Source: Prevotella sp. UBA2742
GTDB lineage: Bacteria > Bacteroidota > Bacteroidia > Bacteroidales > Bacteroidaceae
DNA: 64,000 bases
Direction of reading: 5' to 3'
Assembly: GCA_002353485.1 (NCBI GenBank)
Contig: DEJS01000005.1
Span: forward strand, 1 to 64,000
The position numbers and the translations under genes were made by a program. Shown here piece after piece: positions 1-8,314 of the stretch. The notes under the pieces were generated by a model. That model saw nothing but the letters and a program-made list of their open reading frames with translations. It did no database searches and was not told where the DNA came from. Numbering within the stretch: position 1 is the stretch's first letter; each line of letters starts with the position of its first letter.

Positions 1-414
1 AGCATTCTTTTTGGGGTGCTTTATGCGCTCTGCGGCTTCAGCGACATAGCCGACGGGTGGCTGGCTAGGAAACTGAAGTGCGTTACCAGGACTGGAGCAT
101 TGCTAGATAGCGTGGCAGACATCAGCTTCGTAGCATGTTGTGCCTGGAAGCTCCTGCCGATACTCGAACTGCCACAATGGCTATGGTTGTGGGCAGGAGT
201 AATCGTCGCGATTAAAGTCGTGAATCAGCTTTCAGCACTTGTGATGTATGGGCGCTGTTGCTTCCCTCACACCCTCGCGAACAAGTGGGCGGGATTCCTG
301 CTATTCATTGCAGTACCCATAACATTTTGGTCTATCGTCCCCATCACCATTGTAGCTTCCGTCGCCACGTTTGCAGCGGTTCAAGAAGGGCATTTCATAA
401 GGACAAGAAATAAT
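1..414 (+). CDS. CDP-alcohol phosphatidyltransferase, C-terminal part (cut by window edge)
   Basis: The reading frame is open from the first base, so the N-terminus lies outside the window. The CDP-alcohol phosphotransferase signature D-x2-DG-x2-AR-x8-G-x3-D-x3-D is visible in DIADGWLARKL followed by TGALLDSVAD. These acidic residues bind Mg2+ and the CDP-alcohol in this membrane family. Several hydrophobic helices follow (around LWLWAGVIVAIKVV and AGFLLFIAVPITFW), as expected for an integral membrane enzyme of phospholipid synthesis. The ending QEGHFIRT resembles the usual C-terminus of the family. No stop codon separates it from the next gene: the frame runs straight into the ATG at 415. 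The original stop may have been lost, or the two are fused. The exact lipid product cannot be told. Confidence 0.75.
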
Positions 415-976
415 ATGAGAAAGATAGTAACTATAGTTTGTGCATTGGTTGCTACATCGTGTTTGGGCCAAGACCTAATATGCGACAGTACCAGCTATGG
501 TGCGTGCATCATGCGTGATGGCTCTTTTGTTGGCATTAATGAAAACGAGCATTTTGCCATGCACAGTGTGATGAAGTTCCCGCAAGCATTATGTGTTGCC
601 GATTACCTGAATCGGAAAGGGCTGGATCTCGATGACACTATCGTTGTCGATAAGGCAGACCTGATGCAAGACACATAGTCGCCAATGCTAAAACGGTTTG
701 AATGCAAAACGACCTTTTCGTTTGCGGAACTACTGGAATTGTCTCTCGGACAGAGCGACAATAATGCCGGCGAACTCCTTTTCAAGTTTTGCAGCAAGCC
801 CAAAGCGGTAGAGAAGTACATGAGAAAACTTGGATTCCACGATATCCATATCCGTATTGAAAGAGGAACAGATACACAAGAATCCGGCAAAGGCTATCGA
901 AAATAGTTCCACCCCCGCCGAAATGGTTCGTTTGTTCGAGTGGTTTTATCATCATGTCGCGCTCCATATCAAATAG
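415..976 (+). pseudogene. Class A beta-lactamase pseudogene (nonsense, frameshift, truncated)
   Basis: From the ATG at 415 the frame encodes a signal-like start (MRKIVTIVCALVATSCLG), then FAMHSVMKFPQAL, which holds the class A SxxK motif (SVMK). An in-frame TAG at 676-678 follows QDT and precedes SP, exactly where relatives such as CfxA carry TYSP, so one base change from a Tyr codon explains it. The same frame continues with the SDN motif in LGQSDNNAGELLF. Homology then shifts to the +1 frame: from about 899 it reads NSSTPAEMVRLFEWFYHH, matching the family's sTPsaMvrLL region, and ends at a TAG at 974-976. The KTG motif and the last strands are absent. At least three lesions are present, so this is a dead beta-lactamase gene. 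No intact copy is visible in the window. Confidence 0.8.
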
Positions 977-1044
977 CCTATATGTGTGGCAAAGATACGC
1001 ATTATTTCCGAAACGGCAAAAGAAAAAGCCGGATTTTTGTTCGT

Positions 1045-3999
1045 TTAGTAAATCCGTATCTTCAGCTGATGACGCCTCTTCTTGTCGATAGCGTATTTCT
1101 TCAGGACTCCCGGGCCGCAGGAGCTGTTGCCCAGGCCCATGACGGCACAGTCAATGCTGAGGTAGGTCTTGCCCTGGTCCTCCAGCTCGTAGTCGTGCGT
1201 CTTGCTTGCCAGATATTGTGCCGAGTAGGGCAGTGCAGAGAACGAGAAGGTGCCTTCTACGGCCTCGATGCGCAGGCGCTTCCCTGACTCTTGGCCAGAG
1301 CGTGGCGTTGCAGTGTCGTCTTTGGTCTTTAGCTCTACCACGGTGCAGTCCTCGTGGTTGCCGGAGTCTTGCGGACGGGGATAGTGCACGTACTGCTGGC
1401 TGACGGTAGACTGCCACCACCCTATGGGGCACGAAGTCTTGCGGTCGGGGTAGTTGTCCCACGGGCCTCTTCCGTGCCATGTCAGCAGTTCGTATTCGCG
1501 CGGCAGTTCGATGACGATACCCAGTCGCGGCAGTGGCGGCAGGGTGTCTGGAATCTCGAAGGAAAAGGTCCACTCGTCGCCGTTCTGTTCGGTGGTCATG
1601 GGGATGCGCAGGGTGTCAAGCCCACAGCGCTTCCAGTCCTTAGCCAGCCAGTTGCCGAAGCTCTTGTCGTTGTCCGTTGGGGCGCGGAAGCACTGGGGGC
1701 GGATGGTGAGTGCCTGACGGCTGGTGCCAGACTTGCGGGCTTTCAGTGGCTTGGCCTGTGCGGGATACGTGACGGGAACAAACGACTCGCCGGCCAGCCG
1801 TGCCGCATCGCCATACACCTTCTGCACCTCGTAGTACTTGGGTGTCAGCGTGCGGTCGCTCATCACGATGCCGTTCAGACAGAATGCCGTGTGGTTGGGC
1901 TTGTCGCCGAAGTCACCGCCATAGAGCACTTTGCCATCACGGATGATGCCCTGGTCTACCCAGTCCCAAATGAAGCCACCCAGCAGGCGTGGCGTGGCGT
2001 TTATCTCGTCCCAGTATTCTGAGAAATTGCCCATCGCATTGCCCATGGAATGGGCATATTCGCTTGTCATCACCGGCCGCGGTCCGCCGTCGGAGCCTTC
2101 CCACGAGCAGTGGTCGCCCTCGCGGTTGGCTATCTCGACCAGCCGTTCCCAGCGGGCGTTCTCGGCCCGTTCCTGGTCGGCCCCGTCAGGGATGCCGGGG
2201 TTCAGGTAGTCCTGCATGACGCGGGGGTAGAAGCGCGATATGACGTCTACGGTCTGGGCATCGTGAGGTGTGCGCGACAGGTCCGACTGCACCGACAGCG
2301 TGCCCTGTGCACCCTCATAGTGCACCGGTCGCGTGGGGTCGAACTCGTGCAGCCACGCCGACATGGCGGCCTGGTTGGCACCGTAGCCCGACTCGTTGCC
2401 CAGGCTCCAGAAGATGACTGAAGGGTGGTTCTTGTCGCGCTCAGCCATACGTACCGCACGGTCCATGAACGCCGCGTGCCAGTCGGGGGTGGAGGCCAGC
2501 GTGCCGCGCAGACCGTGTGTCTCGGCGTCGGCCTCGTCCATGACGTACATCCCAATGGAGTCGCACAGCTCGTACCACCGCGGACAGTTAGGGTAGTGGG
2601 CCAGACGGACGGCATTGATGTTGGCCTGCTTCATCAGCAGCAGGTCCCTCTTCATCAGCTCGTCGGTCATGACGCGCGCCCTCAGCGGGTCGTGCTCATG
2701 GCGGTTCACCCCGCGCAGCTTCACCGCACGGCCGTTGATGAGCAGCTGCCCGTTGCGGATATTGATGACGCGGAAGCCCACCTGTTGCTCCGTGCGCTCC
2801 ACGACACGGCCCTGGGCGTCCTTCAGCTCCAGCAGCAGGGTGTACAGGTTGGGGTGCTCGGCGCTCCACAGGCGCGGGTTCTCGACGCGGATGGTCATAC
2901 GGTCGGTCTCGCGGTAGCCGCGCTGCGGGAACCACTTGTTCATGCGCGAGGCCTTGTGCTGAAGGTCCAGTACCTCGTCGGCAGCCACGGTGTCGCTGCC
3001 GATGGCGTGGCCACGGTCCATGAGCGTGGCCACCAGCTGGCAGCCCTCGCCCGTCTGGCCGTTATATACGGAGAAGTGAGGGTCTATCGTCAGTGTCCAC
3101 TGGCATTCGCTGAGCGTCGCCTCGTCCCTCGACGTCGTCGCGGGCAGCGTTCTTACCGCCACGTCGCGCAGCCGCACGTCGGGGGTGTGATACACCAGCA
3201 CGTCCCTATGAATACCCCCGAAGCGCCAGAAGTCCTGGTCCTCCAGGTACGAGCCGTCGCTGTATTTGTAGACCTCGACGGCCAACAAATTCTCTGACCC
3301 CTGGTCAGCGTGTGGCGTTGCAATATCTCCTTTCTTTATATACGGCGTGATGTTAAACTCGGACGGCTCCATCGACCCCTGCGAGTAGCCCGCCAGCTGG
3401 CCGTTTACCCATACGTAGAAGGCCGACATCACCCCCTCGAAGCGCAGGAAGGTCTGCCCCTCCTGCCACTCAGCCGGCACACGGAACGTCCTGCGGTACT
3501 GTCCTGTAGGGTTGCGCTCCGTGTACGCGGTCCATGCTTGCTTGGGTTCGCGGGTGACGAAGGGCGGGTCTATCTTGAACGGATAGCCTGCCGAGACGTA
3601 GACGGGCGTGCCGTACTGCCTGCCGCTGGTGTTCACTTCCCAGTTGGCAGGCACGGGGAACGTCGTCCACCGGCTGTCGTCGAAGTCCGTGCGCCAGAAG
3701 TCCTTGACGCGCTCGTCGGGCGTCTTTGTCCACCGGAACCGCCACTCGCCGTTCAGGCTCAGCGTGCGGTCGCCCTTCTGCTGGCCATACGGAATAAAGT
3801 ACGCCCGCGCCGCCTCACGGTTGCGCTGCAGCACATGATGGTTCTCCCAGTCGTGCTGTCCGCAGCCATCGGTCACCGCCACGTCAGCGGCCCGAAGTGC
3901 CCCCAAAACAGACAGCACCATAGCCAGGCTCAGCACCCGACGGCCCACAATCGTCCTGTCAGCCGTCAGCAGGTCCAAAAGCGTATTCTCCTTTTCCAT
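1045..3999 (-). CDS. Secreted GH2 beta-galactosidase, LacZ type, with abbreviated domain 4
   Basis: This 984-residue protein has a hydrophobic signal segment after a longer n-region (VLSLAMVLSVLGALRA, residues 22-37; Met27 is an alternative start). The GH2 sugar-binding and immunoglobulin domains follow, then a TIM barrel with acid/base Glu536 (LGNESGYG) and nucleophile Glu647 (MTSEYAHSMGN). The C-terminal Bgal small-chain domain contains RAPTDND and LLTWHGRGPWDNY. Between EVQKVYGD and RAPTDND there are only about 40 residues where LacZ relatives carry 150-200, so most of domain 4 and the start of domain 5 are missing in frame. Two 33-nt palindromic elements (1282-1314, 3292-3324) add 11 residues each. 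It is the last gene of a minus-strand cluster of three glycosidases and would release terminal beta-galactose if active. The effect of the deletion on activity is unknown. Confidence 0.85.
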   Translation of the reverse strand: MEKENTLLDLLTADRTIVGRRVLSLAMVLSVLGALRAADVAVTDGCGQHDWENHHVLQRNREAARAYFIPYGQQKGDRTLSLNGEWRFRWTKTPDERVKDFWRTDFDDSRWTTFPVPANWEVNTSGRQYGTPVYVSAGYPFKIDPPFVTREPKQAWTAYTERNPTGQYRRTFRVPAEWQEGQTFLRFEGVMSAFYVWVNGQLAGYSQGSMEPSEFNITPYIKKGDIATPHADQGSENLLAVEVYKYSDGSYLEDQDFWRFGGIHRDVLVYHTPDVRLRDVAVRTLPATTSRDEATLSECQWTLTIDPHFSVYNGQTGEGCQLVATLMDRGHAIGSDTVAADEVLDLQHKASRMNKWFPQRGYRETDRMTIRVENPRLWSAEHPNLYTLLLELKDAQGRVVERTEQQVGFRVINIRNGQLLINGRAVKLRGVNRHEHDPLRARVMTDELMKRDLLLMKQANINAVRLAHYPNCPRWYELCDSIGMYVMDEADAETHGLRGTLASTPDWHAAFMDRAVRMAERDKNHPSVIFWSLGNESGYGANQAAMSAWLHEFDPTRPVHYEGAQGTLSVQSDLSRTPHDAQTVDVISRFYPRVMQDYLNPGIPDGADQERAENARWERLVEIANREGDHCSWEGSDGGPRPVMTSEYAHSMGNAMGNFSEYWDEINATPRLLGGFIWDWVDQGIIRDGKVLYGGDFGDKPNHTAFCLNGIVMSDRTLTPKYYEVQKVYGDAARLAGESFVPVTYPAQAKPLKARKSGTSRQALTIRPQCFRAPTDNDKSFGNWLAKDWKRCGLDTLRIPMTTEQNGDEWTFSFEIPDTLPPLPRLGIVIELPREYELLTWHGRGPWDNYPDRKTSCPIGWWQSTVSQQYVHYPRPQDSGNHEDCTVVELKTKDDTATPRSGQESGKRLRIEAVEGTFSFSALPYSAQYLASKTHDYELEDQGKTYLSIDCAVMGLGNSSCGPGVLKKYAIDKKRRHQLKIRIY
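1282..1314 (-). repeat. 33-nt palindromic element, degenerate copy inside GH2
   Basis: The minus strand encodes DTATPRSGQES, inserted between KTKD and GKRLRIE of the C-terminal GH2 domain. The tail (CGTGGCGTTGCAGT on the plus strand) differs from the consensus at two positions. The stem is only partly paired, so this looks like an old copy. Confidence 0.7.
3292..3324 (-). repeat. 33-nt palindromic element inside GH2
   Basis: The stem TGACC-CCT-GGTCA and the tail TGTGGCGTTGCAAT are visible on the plus strand. The element encodes DIATPHADQGS between KKG and ENLLAVEV. LacZ relatives normally read KKGENLLAVEV without a gap, so the copy is a clean 33-nt insertion in a loop. Confidence 0.85.
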
Positions 4000-4186
4000 T
4001 CTGTAATCTCCGTCCTTTTAGTTCTCCATATCCCAACGGACCCGTCAAGTACGTTGTCGTCATTACCTACGGCCTCGTCAGGACCATTTCTGAAATAATG
4101 ACGTTCCACTTTCTGTTTTGTCCCCCTTTTCCCCTTTTTTCCTCCCCGCACAGCTCTCACTGCTGTTCACTACATGACCACTATGT

Positions 4187-4251
4187 GTTCAGTATTTGTT
4201 CAGTCATTCACTGAACAAATACTGGACATATACTGGACATATACTGGACAT
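4187..4251. repeat. 18-bp inverted repeat with adjoining 11-bp tandem repeats
   Basis: The arms 4187-4204 (GTTCAGTATTTGTTCAGT) and 4210-4227 (ACTGAACAAATACTGGAC) pair over 18 positions with one G:T, around a 5-nt loop. The right arm runs into three direct copies of ATACTGGACAT (4219-4251), an 11-bp period close to one helical turn. The element lies in the 277-bp gap between the stop of the GH43/GH2 gene and the start of the GH2 gene. It may be a transcription attenuator or a protein-binding array. No T-run follows on the minus strand, so a simple terminator is less likely. The rest of the gap shows nothing recognisable. Confidence 0.6.
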
Positions 4252-4276
4252 GAAGCGGAGTTGAACCGGGTGGGGT

Positions 4277-7200
4277 TCACTGCACCTCGAGTTCCTTAAA
4301 CGTTACCTGGTCGGTGGCTATCACGAGACGGTAGGTGCCGGCGTTGATCTGGGTGCCCGTGGTGGTGGAGAGCATCTTGAACTTGTCGGGTGTCGGCGGG
4401 AAGGTGACGTCGCGGTCGACAAGCACGATGTTCTTGGCGTCGGTGATGGTCATACGTGCCGTTACGGGCTGCCCGGTGGTGTTCTTGTAGCGGAAGCGCA
4501 GGGCGTACTCCTGACCGAGGCCGGGGGTGATGACGAAGGTGGTGGTGCCGGTTTTAGTTGAGAGTTTGGCGGGCTGATAGACGGTGGCGGGACGTGCCTC
4601 AGTGTCTTGGGGCAGTTCCTGCTTCGGTAGCTTGGCAATGGTGTCGGTGTCCAGGGCGTGCCAGAAGCCCTGTCCGATATGTTGCCGTGCCACCATGGCA
4701 GGCTTCACAAAGGGTGGGGTGGCCAAGGCGGGGGTGTTGTCTTTCTTTGCCACGGCAATGGCGCAGATGACGGCCTGTCCGGCCTTTACCTCGGGGAAGT
4801 GGATGCGCAGCCGGCCGTCCGTGGCGCGGGCGTAGACCACGCGGCGCAGGGCGCCGCAGTAGCCTGCCTCGGCCCAGGGGTCGAGGTCGTCGACGACGGT
4901 CTTGCCGCCAACGGCGACGTCGAAGATGCGTAGCCCTTCATAGTCGGCCGTCTCGGAGGCCTCGCGTCCGTGCCAGGGCTCCGTGAAGTAGAGCTCTATG
5001 CGGTAGGTGGTGGTGTCGGCGTCGGATGTGGGCATGGGCAGGTCGTACCACAGTCGGTGTCGACCGTAGCGGAAGTATCGGAACAGCTCGTCGCTCCAGG
5101 TGCCGCGTATGTCGGCCGTGATGTGTCGCTGTGAGGCCTGCAGGGCACTGACGCCGGGGAAGTCCTGTCCCCAGGAGTGGCTGTGCAGGGTGTCGTCGGC
5201 CAGCCACTGCTGTCCGAACTCGTCTTGGATGGCATCGCCGCCACAGTTGATGCGGTAGAGGTAATGGTAGCCGGGGGCTGCCTTTACGAGTTCGCAATTC
5301 CTTGACAGGATGTCAAAGTGTGGCGTTGCATTAAGGTCGGCTGCTGTGGGGTCGCCGTTGCTGGCAGCGGTGCCGTCAGCTGCGGCGGCGGGGTCGCTGA
5401 CGTAACGGTGACGGTACATGTAGTAGGCCTGGGTGGGCTCCTCCCATGCGGTGACGAGGCCTTTATAGTTGATGGGGCCTATCTTGTCCACGCGGCGCAG
5501 GGCTCCGTCGGGCTGTACGCGGCCGGGGTTGTCGTGCGAGTTGAATATCCACTGGAAGTGGCCGCAGACGCCCATGCTGTCGTGGTATGCCTTCTCGGCC
5601 AGACGGGCTTTCTTCTCTAAGAGGGCGGTGAAGCTTTCTTCGCTGTACTTGGCGTCGCCGTGCAGGTCGAGGGTGCGCCACGCACCGTATTCGCCGTTCA
5701 GCAGCTGTTCGGGCTGTGAGAGTTCGCGGTCGTAGTTGTCGGCAGTGCCGCCGTAGGTGCCGCTCCAGTTCTGTATGACGTTCCAGTCGGTGCCCTCGCC
5801 GCCGTTGCAGGTGGTGATGGCGCGCTGGTCATGGCAGGTGGGGTCCAGGCTGCGTATGATGTCGGAACACTCCTGGGCGAAGGCCTTGGGCAGCACGCTC
5901 TCGTTCTGCAGTCCCCATAGGACGACGGAGGGTGAGTTGCGGCGTTCCTTTATCCAGCGCACCAGCAGGCGCTTGAAGGTGTCGCGGAACTGTGGGGTGT
6001 CGTACCAGATGTGGGCTGAGTACTGGCTCCAGAAGAGCACGCCCTGCTCGTCGCACAGCTGCTGGTAGAGCAGGTTGTGGGGCTGGTGGGCCTCGCGCAG
6101 GGCGTTGAAGCCGGCGTTGGTGATTTGCTTCATGCGCGAGCGTATCTGTTCGGGCGAGAAGGCATGGCTCTGGCCCAGCAGGTGTTCGTATTCGCAGGTG
6201 CCGTTGATGAATACGGGCTGCCCGTTGAGGTAGAAGCGGTGGTCGGCGGGTTGACTGTCGGCCGCGGCCCGCTGTCGCAGTACGGGCCACGAGATGCTGC
6301 GTATGCCGAAGGGCGTGCGCACCTCGTCGGTGGTCTTGTCGTCGCGCTTAATCATGGTGGCCAGGGTGTAGAGGTAGGGGTCGCCGATGGTCCAGCGGTG
6401 CACGTCGCTGACGGCCTTGGCATGGCGGAGGGTGCGCGTGGCACCGGCCTCGATGGTGACGGTCTCGGCATGGCGGAACACCTGCTTGCCCGAGGCCAGC
6501 GTGAACTTGTTGACCAGCTGGACGGTCTGGGTCTCGTGGGTATAGTTCTTTACCTCGGTCTCGATGAAGACGCTGTCGCAGGCTGCGTTGTTCCAGATGT
6601 GCACGCCGAAGGGCTCAATGCGCACCTCGTCGGTCTCGATGAGTGTGACGGGTCGGAAGATGCCGAAGGGCTGTGAGCCCTCGGAGAAGCCCCACTCCGA
6701 GGAGCATCCGCCACAGACCCAGGGCGAGGCGGTCTGCATGGCGGGGTGGTTGACGACGACCTTCAGGTGGTTCCGGCCGTCCTGCAGGTGGTCGGTGACG
6801 TCGAGTGTCCACACGGTGCGGCCCACCAGTTCTTCGGGGTATTGGTGGCCGTTGAGCGTCACGGTGGCATAGGTGCCTACGCCCTCAAACTGCAGGAAGT
6901 AGCGGCGGCCGGGGCGCCTGGTGGTCTGGAAGGTCTTCTCGTAGAGTGCCTTGCCGTGCAGGTTGCCATGGCGTAGTTGGCGGTAGCCGTAGTAGTCGTC
7001 GAAGTTATGCGGAAGGTTGACGGTAGTTGCTATGGAGTCGCGGCCTGCAAGACAATGGGCGGTCCAGCCGTCGTTGAGCGATGTTACGGTGCGGCGCCCT
7101 TTACGCTCGGGGGCGGGGAATCGTACGTCGGAGCGTCCCATGGGCACGCTGGTGGCTACGGCTATGCCGCGCTGCTGGTCGTTGTTGACGGCACAGTAGA

Positions 7201-8281
7201 AGTGGTAGACCACGCCGTCGTGCTTGACAACGTAGCTCTTGTGGGCGAACATCTCGTCGTAGGGTTTGGAGGGTATGATGAGGTCGGGTCCTGTCCAGTC
7301 CTGCCAGTGTACGAGGTCGCGCGAGACGGCGAAGGTGTTGTAGGCGTTATACTTGCGGTCGGGGTTATAGGCCGAGAAGTAGAACATGACGTACAGGGGG
7401 GACTCGGTAGCAGTATCGCCAGTCACGTTGCCGGGCATGCGCACTATCTGGGCGTCGCCGGTGATGATGCCAGGGGCTTCGTGGGTGTAGACGGGGTTGG
7501 CGTCGTAGCGCTTCCACTTTTTCAGGTCGTTGCTGAGGGCAATGCCAATGCGTTCGGCCTTGAGGTTGTTCTGGGGGTTGACGCCTCCGGCATTATAGAA
7601 CATGAGAAAGCGGTAGTTGCGCAACTCGGGAGGCAGTAGGCCTGTGTCTTCTTTGTTGTCGAGCTGGTAGATGGTGCTCTTGTATTGTGTCAGCTTCTCC
7701 CACCACTGGGCATCCTCGTCGTCGATGCTGAGCAGGGGTTTCCCCTGTGTGTTCCACTCGTGGGCCTGTGTGGCGTCGCCCTTGGTCCACGCCATGCCGA
7801 TGTGCAGGGGCTCGCGTACGGCCTCGTAGCCTGTGCCGTGGCCGCCGATGTAAGTCATCCAGTGCTTGCCTTTATATTGGCCCAGACTGTAGCTGCCGTC
7901 CCACGTCCAGTCGATGAGTGCCGGGAAGCCGCCTCGCTGGTTGGCATCCCAGCGGGTGCTGTCGGTGGGATAGCTCAGCAGGCGTCCTTGTGTCTTCCAG
8001 TGCAGCAGGTCGTCGGACGATGCCAGCCACGTCTCGTAGCCGCGCCCGTCGAGGCCTTCCTTGCCGTTGTAGACGACGTAGGTCATCAGCCACTGGCCGC
8101 CCATGCGGAAGACGGTGGGGCAGTCTATCTTGTGGTAGTTGTCCTGGGGGGCTACTACCATGCCGTACTTATAGGGAGTGCGCACCTCCTGATAGATGCG
8201 CTGCATTTGCTGTTGGCTGACAGGCTGTGCCGTGACGGCGAGGCTGACGAGTACAAATAGCGCGGTCAGTTTTATCTTCAT
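4277..8281 (-). CDS. Secreted GH43-like / GH2 / malectin multidomain glycosidase
   Basis: This 1334-residue protein has a signal peptide (residues 1-18). Residues about 20-390 form a five-bladed-propeller region of the GH43/GH32-like kind (DCPTVFRMGGQWLMTYVVY, WLASSDDLLHWK, ITGDAQIVRM, VSRDLVHWQDW). From about 395 a complete GH2 module follows: sugar-binding domain with PHNFDDYYGYR, TIM barrel, acid/base Glu794 (GLQNES) and nucleophile Glu864 (LNGEYGAW). A malectin-like carbohydrate-binding domain comes next (YLYRINCGGDAI through YFTEPWHGREAS), then a C-terminal beta-sandwich. Two catalytic modules on one chain suggest sequential cleavage of a branched glycan at the surface or in the periplasm. 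The linker before the malectin domain carries a 33-nt palindromic element. It starts 33 bp downstream of the GH67-like gene and is probably co-transcribed. Substrate is not assignable by eye. Confidence 0.8.
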   Translation of the reverse strand: MKIKLTALFVLVSLAVTAQPVSQQQMQRIYQEVRTPYKYGMVVAPQDNYHKIDCPTVFRMGGQWLMTYVVYNGKEGLDGRGYETWLASSDDLLHWKTQGRLLSYPTDSTRWDANQRGGFPALIDWTWDGSYSLGQYKGKHWMTYIGGHGTGYEAVREPLHIGMAWTKGDATQAHEWNTQGKPLLSIDDEDAQWWEKLTQYKSTIYQLDNKEDTGLLPPELRNYRFLMFYNAGGVNPQNNLKAERIGIALSNDLKKWKRYDANPVYTHEAPGIITGDAQIVRMPGNVTGDTATESPLYVMFYFSAYNPDRKYNAYNTFAVSRDLVHWQDWTGPDLIIPSKPYDEMFAHKSYVVKHDGVVYHFYCAVNNDQQRGIAVATSVPMGRSDVRFPAPERKGRRTVTSLNDGWTAHCLAGRDSIATTVNLPHNFDDYYGYRQLRHGNLHGKALYEKTFQTTRRPGRRYFLQFEGVGTYATVTLNGHQYPEELVGRTVWTLDVTDHLQDGRNHLKVVVNHPAMQTASPWVCGGCSSEWGFSEGSQPFGIFRPVTLIETDEVRIEPFGVHIWNNAACDSVFIETEVKNYTHETQTVQLVNKFTLASGKQVFRHAETVTIEAGATRTLRHAKAVSDVHRWTIGDPYLYTLATMIKRDDKTTDEVRTPFGIRSISWPVLRQRAAADSQPADHRFYLNGQPVFINGTCEYEHLLGQSHAFSPEQIRSRMKQITNAGFNALREAHQPHNLLYQQLCDEQGVLFWSQYSAHIWYDTPQFRDTFKRLLVRWIKERRNSPSVVLWGLQNESVLPKAFAQECSDIIRSLDPTCHDQRAITTCNGGEGTDWNVIQNWSGTYGGTADNYDRELSQPEQLLNGEYGAWRTLDLHGDAKYSEESFTALLEKKARLAEKAYHDSMGVCGHFQWIFNSHDNPGRVQPDGALRRVDKIGPINYKGLVTAWEEPTQAYYMYRHRYVSDPAAAADGTAASNGDPTAADLNATPHFDILSRNCELVKAAPGYHYLYRINCGGDAIQDEFGQQWLADDTLHSHSWGQDFPGVSALQASQRHITADIRGTWSDELFRYFRYGRHRLWYDLPMPTSDADTTTYRIELYFTEPWHGREASETADYEGLRIFDVAVGGKTVVDDLDPWAEAGYCGALRRVVYARATDGRLRIHFPEVKAGQAVICAIAVAKKDNTPALATPPFVKPAMVARQHIGQGFWHALDTDTIAKLPKQELPQDTEARPATVYQPAKLSTKTGTTTFVITPGLGQEYALRFRYKNTTGQPVTARMTITDAKNIVLVDRDVTFPPTPDKFKMLSTTTGTQINAGTYRLVIATDQVTFKELEVQ
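5300..5332 (-). repeat. 33-nt palindromic element with a different, fully paired stem
   Basis: The constant tail AGTGTGGCGTTGCATT is preceded by TTGACA-GGA-TGTCAA in place of the usual TCTGACC-NNN-GGTCAGA. The stem sequence has changed on both sides but still pairs perfectly over 6 bp. It encodes NATPHFDILSR in a linker of the GH43/GH2 fusion. Confidence 0.8.
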
Positions 8282-8314
8282 CGTTCGTAGTTTATCGTTT
8301 GTCGGTTACTTTTT

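Noticed and set aside
990..997. TATCTTTG on the minus strand as a promoter
   Set aside because: It matches the -7 consensus but drives nothing on the minus strand in the window except antisense of the beta-lactamase remnant; likely chance or a leftover.
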